Positions 38,088-38,166 of a stretch of DNA of 38,166 nucleotides are shown in pieces (the first letter of the stretch is position 1; each line of letters begins with the position of its first letter). The notes under the pieces are model-generated. The model was not told the origin of the DNA. It made no database searches and saw only the letters and a program-made list of their open reading frames with translations. Source of the DNA: a virus; the IMG/VR virus record IMGVR_UViG_3300035698_004396, positions 1-38,166 of that record. The stretch is one strand, 5' to 3'. The position numbers and the translations under genes were made by a program.

Positions 38088-38166
38088 ATGGTAGAAACAT
38101 TAACCTGTTATCCTGCTACCGCTACAGATGGATGGGTATATAAAACTGGGGCGGCTGTATGGTCAA
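38088..38166 (+). CDS. Start of a tail-type protein, cut by window end
   Basis: ATG at 38088, with GGTGAG about 13 nt upstream, opens a frame running to the end: MVETLTCYPATATDGWVYKT, then GAAVWS. Composition returns to AT-rich phage type. The style (ATDGWVYKTGAAVW) recalls phage tail-fibre or receptor-binding proteins. Only 26 residues are visible. Confidence 0.6.
   Translation, partial: MVETLTCYPATATDGWVYKTGAAVWS

Noticed and set aside
1-38166. Lysogeny module suggested by XRE and excisionase-like HTH genes
   Set aside because: No integrase, recombinase or attachment site was found in the window; HTH proteins alone do not show a temperate lifestyle.
1-38166. tRNA or rRNA genes
   Set aside because: No cloverleaf with a CCA-type end or conserved TTCGA arm was noticed in the intergenic stretches read by eye.

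Overview
The window looks like part of the genome of a tailed double-stranded DNA bacteriophage (Caudoviricetes). It carries a terminase pair, a phage replication and recombination block, a holin-like gene, densely overlapping genes (ATGA, GTGA and TAATG junctions) and no bacterial housekeeping genes, rRNA, tRNA, integrase or CRISPR array. Most of it is AT-rich. Shine-Dalgarno sequences are strong, and the best promoters are sigma70-like (TTGACA-16-TATACT, TGCTATAAT), so the host is a bacterium with ordinary sigma70 signals. I cannot name the host. Both window ends cut through genes.

Layout. (1) 1-650, plus strand: two small membrane proteins, probably the end of the lysis block, closed by a hairpin terminator shared with the convergent leftward genes. 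(2) 753-11.6 kb, minus strand: replication and recombination. Reading in the direction of transcription: winged-helix regulator, 15-codon leader ORF, Cas4-like PD-(D/E)XK nuclease, Sak4-like ATPase, DUF669-like putative ssDNA-binding protein, primase-helicase, two small unknowns, a uracil-DNA glycosylase fused to DNA polymerase I, a small HTH protein, a RuvC-like resolvase and a SNF2-type helicase. (3) 11.6-14.8 kb, minus strand: small regulators and zinc-binding proteins (XRE and MerR/excisionase-like HTH, a Lar-like protein, Cys-rich proteins), including two genes under 60 codons. (4) 14.8-23.4 kb, minus strand: about twenty tightly packed small genes of unknown function. Many share a hDW-x2-hY motif and three are clear paralogs. 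(5) 23.4-25.7 kb: control region with only two small minus-strand genes, AT-rich DNA, a 39-nt homopurine run, palindromes and operator-like repeats. It separates the leftward and rightward halves and is the best candidate for the regulatory hub or origin. (6) 25.7-38.2 kb, plus strand: terminase small and large subunits, a small membrane protein, then an 8-kb glycan cassette (a double-GT2 enzyme, three more GT-A enzymes, a GT4 enzyme, a CapD/PglF-type nucleotide-sugar dehydratase, a methyltransferase and a ParB-like/methyltransferase fusion) mixed with small structural-looking proteins, and the start of tail-type genes.

The replication genes fit one scheme: primase-helicase and UDG-PolA copy the DNA, the Cas4-like nuclease, Sak4 and DUF669 proteins carry out resection and annealing, and the RuvC-like enzyme resolves branched DNA before packaging. 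The rightward cassette looks able to build and attach a sugar, most simply on virion proteins or DNA, but the acceptor is not visible.

Points most worth a second look: the paralog array in region 4, three copies of an intergenic element (11.25, 16.08 and 17.34 kb), the leader ORF before the nuclease, the glycan cassette placed directly after the terminase, and a GC-rich block of about 410 bp (37.65-38.06 kb) that cuts a repeat-containing tail-type gene.
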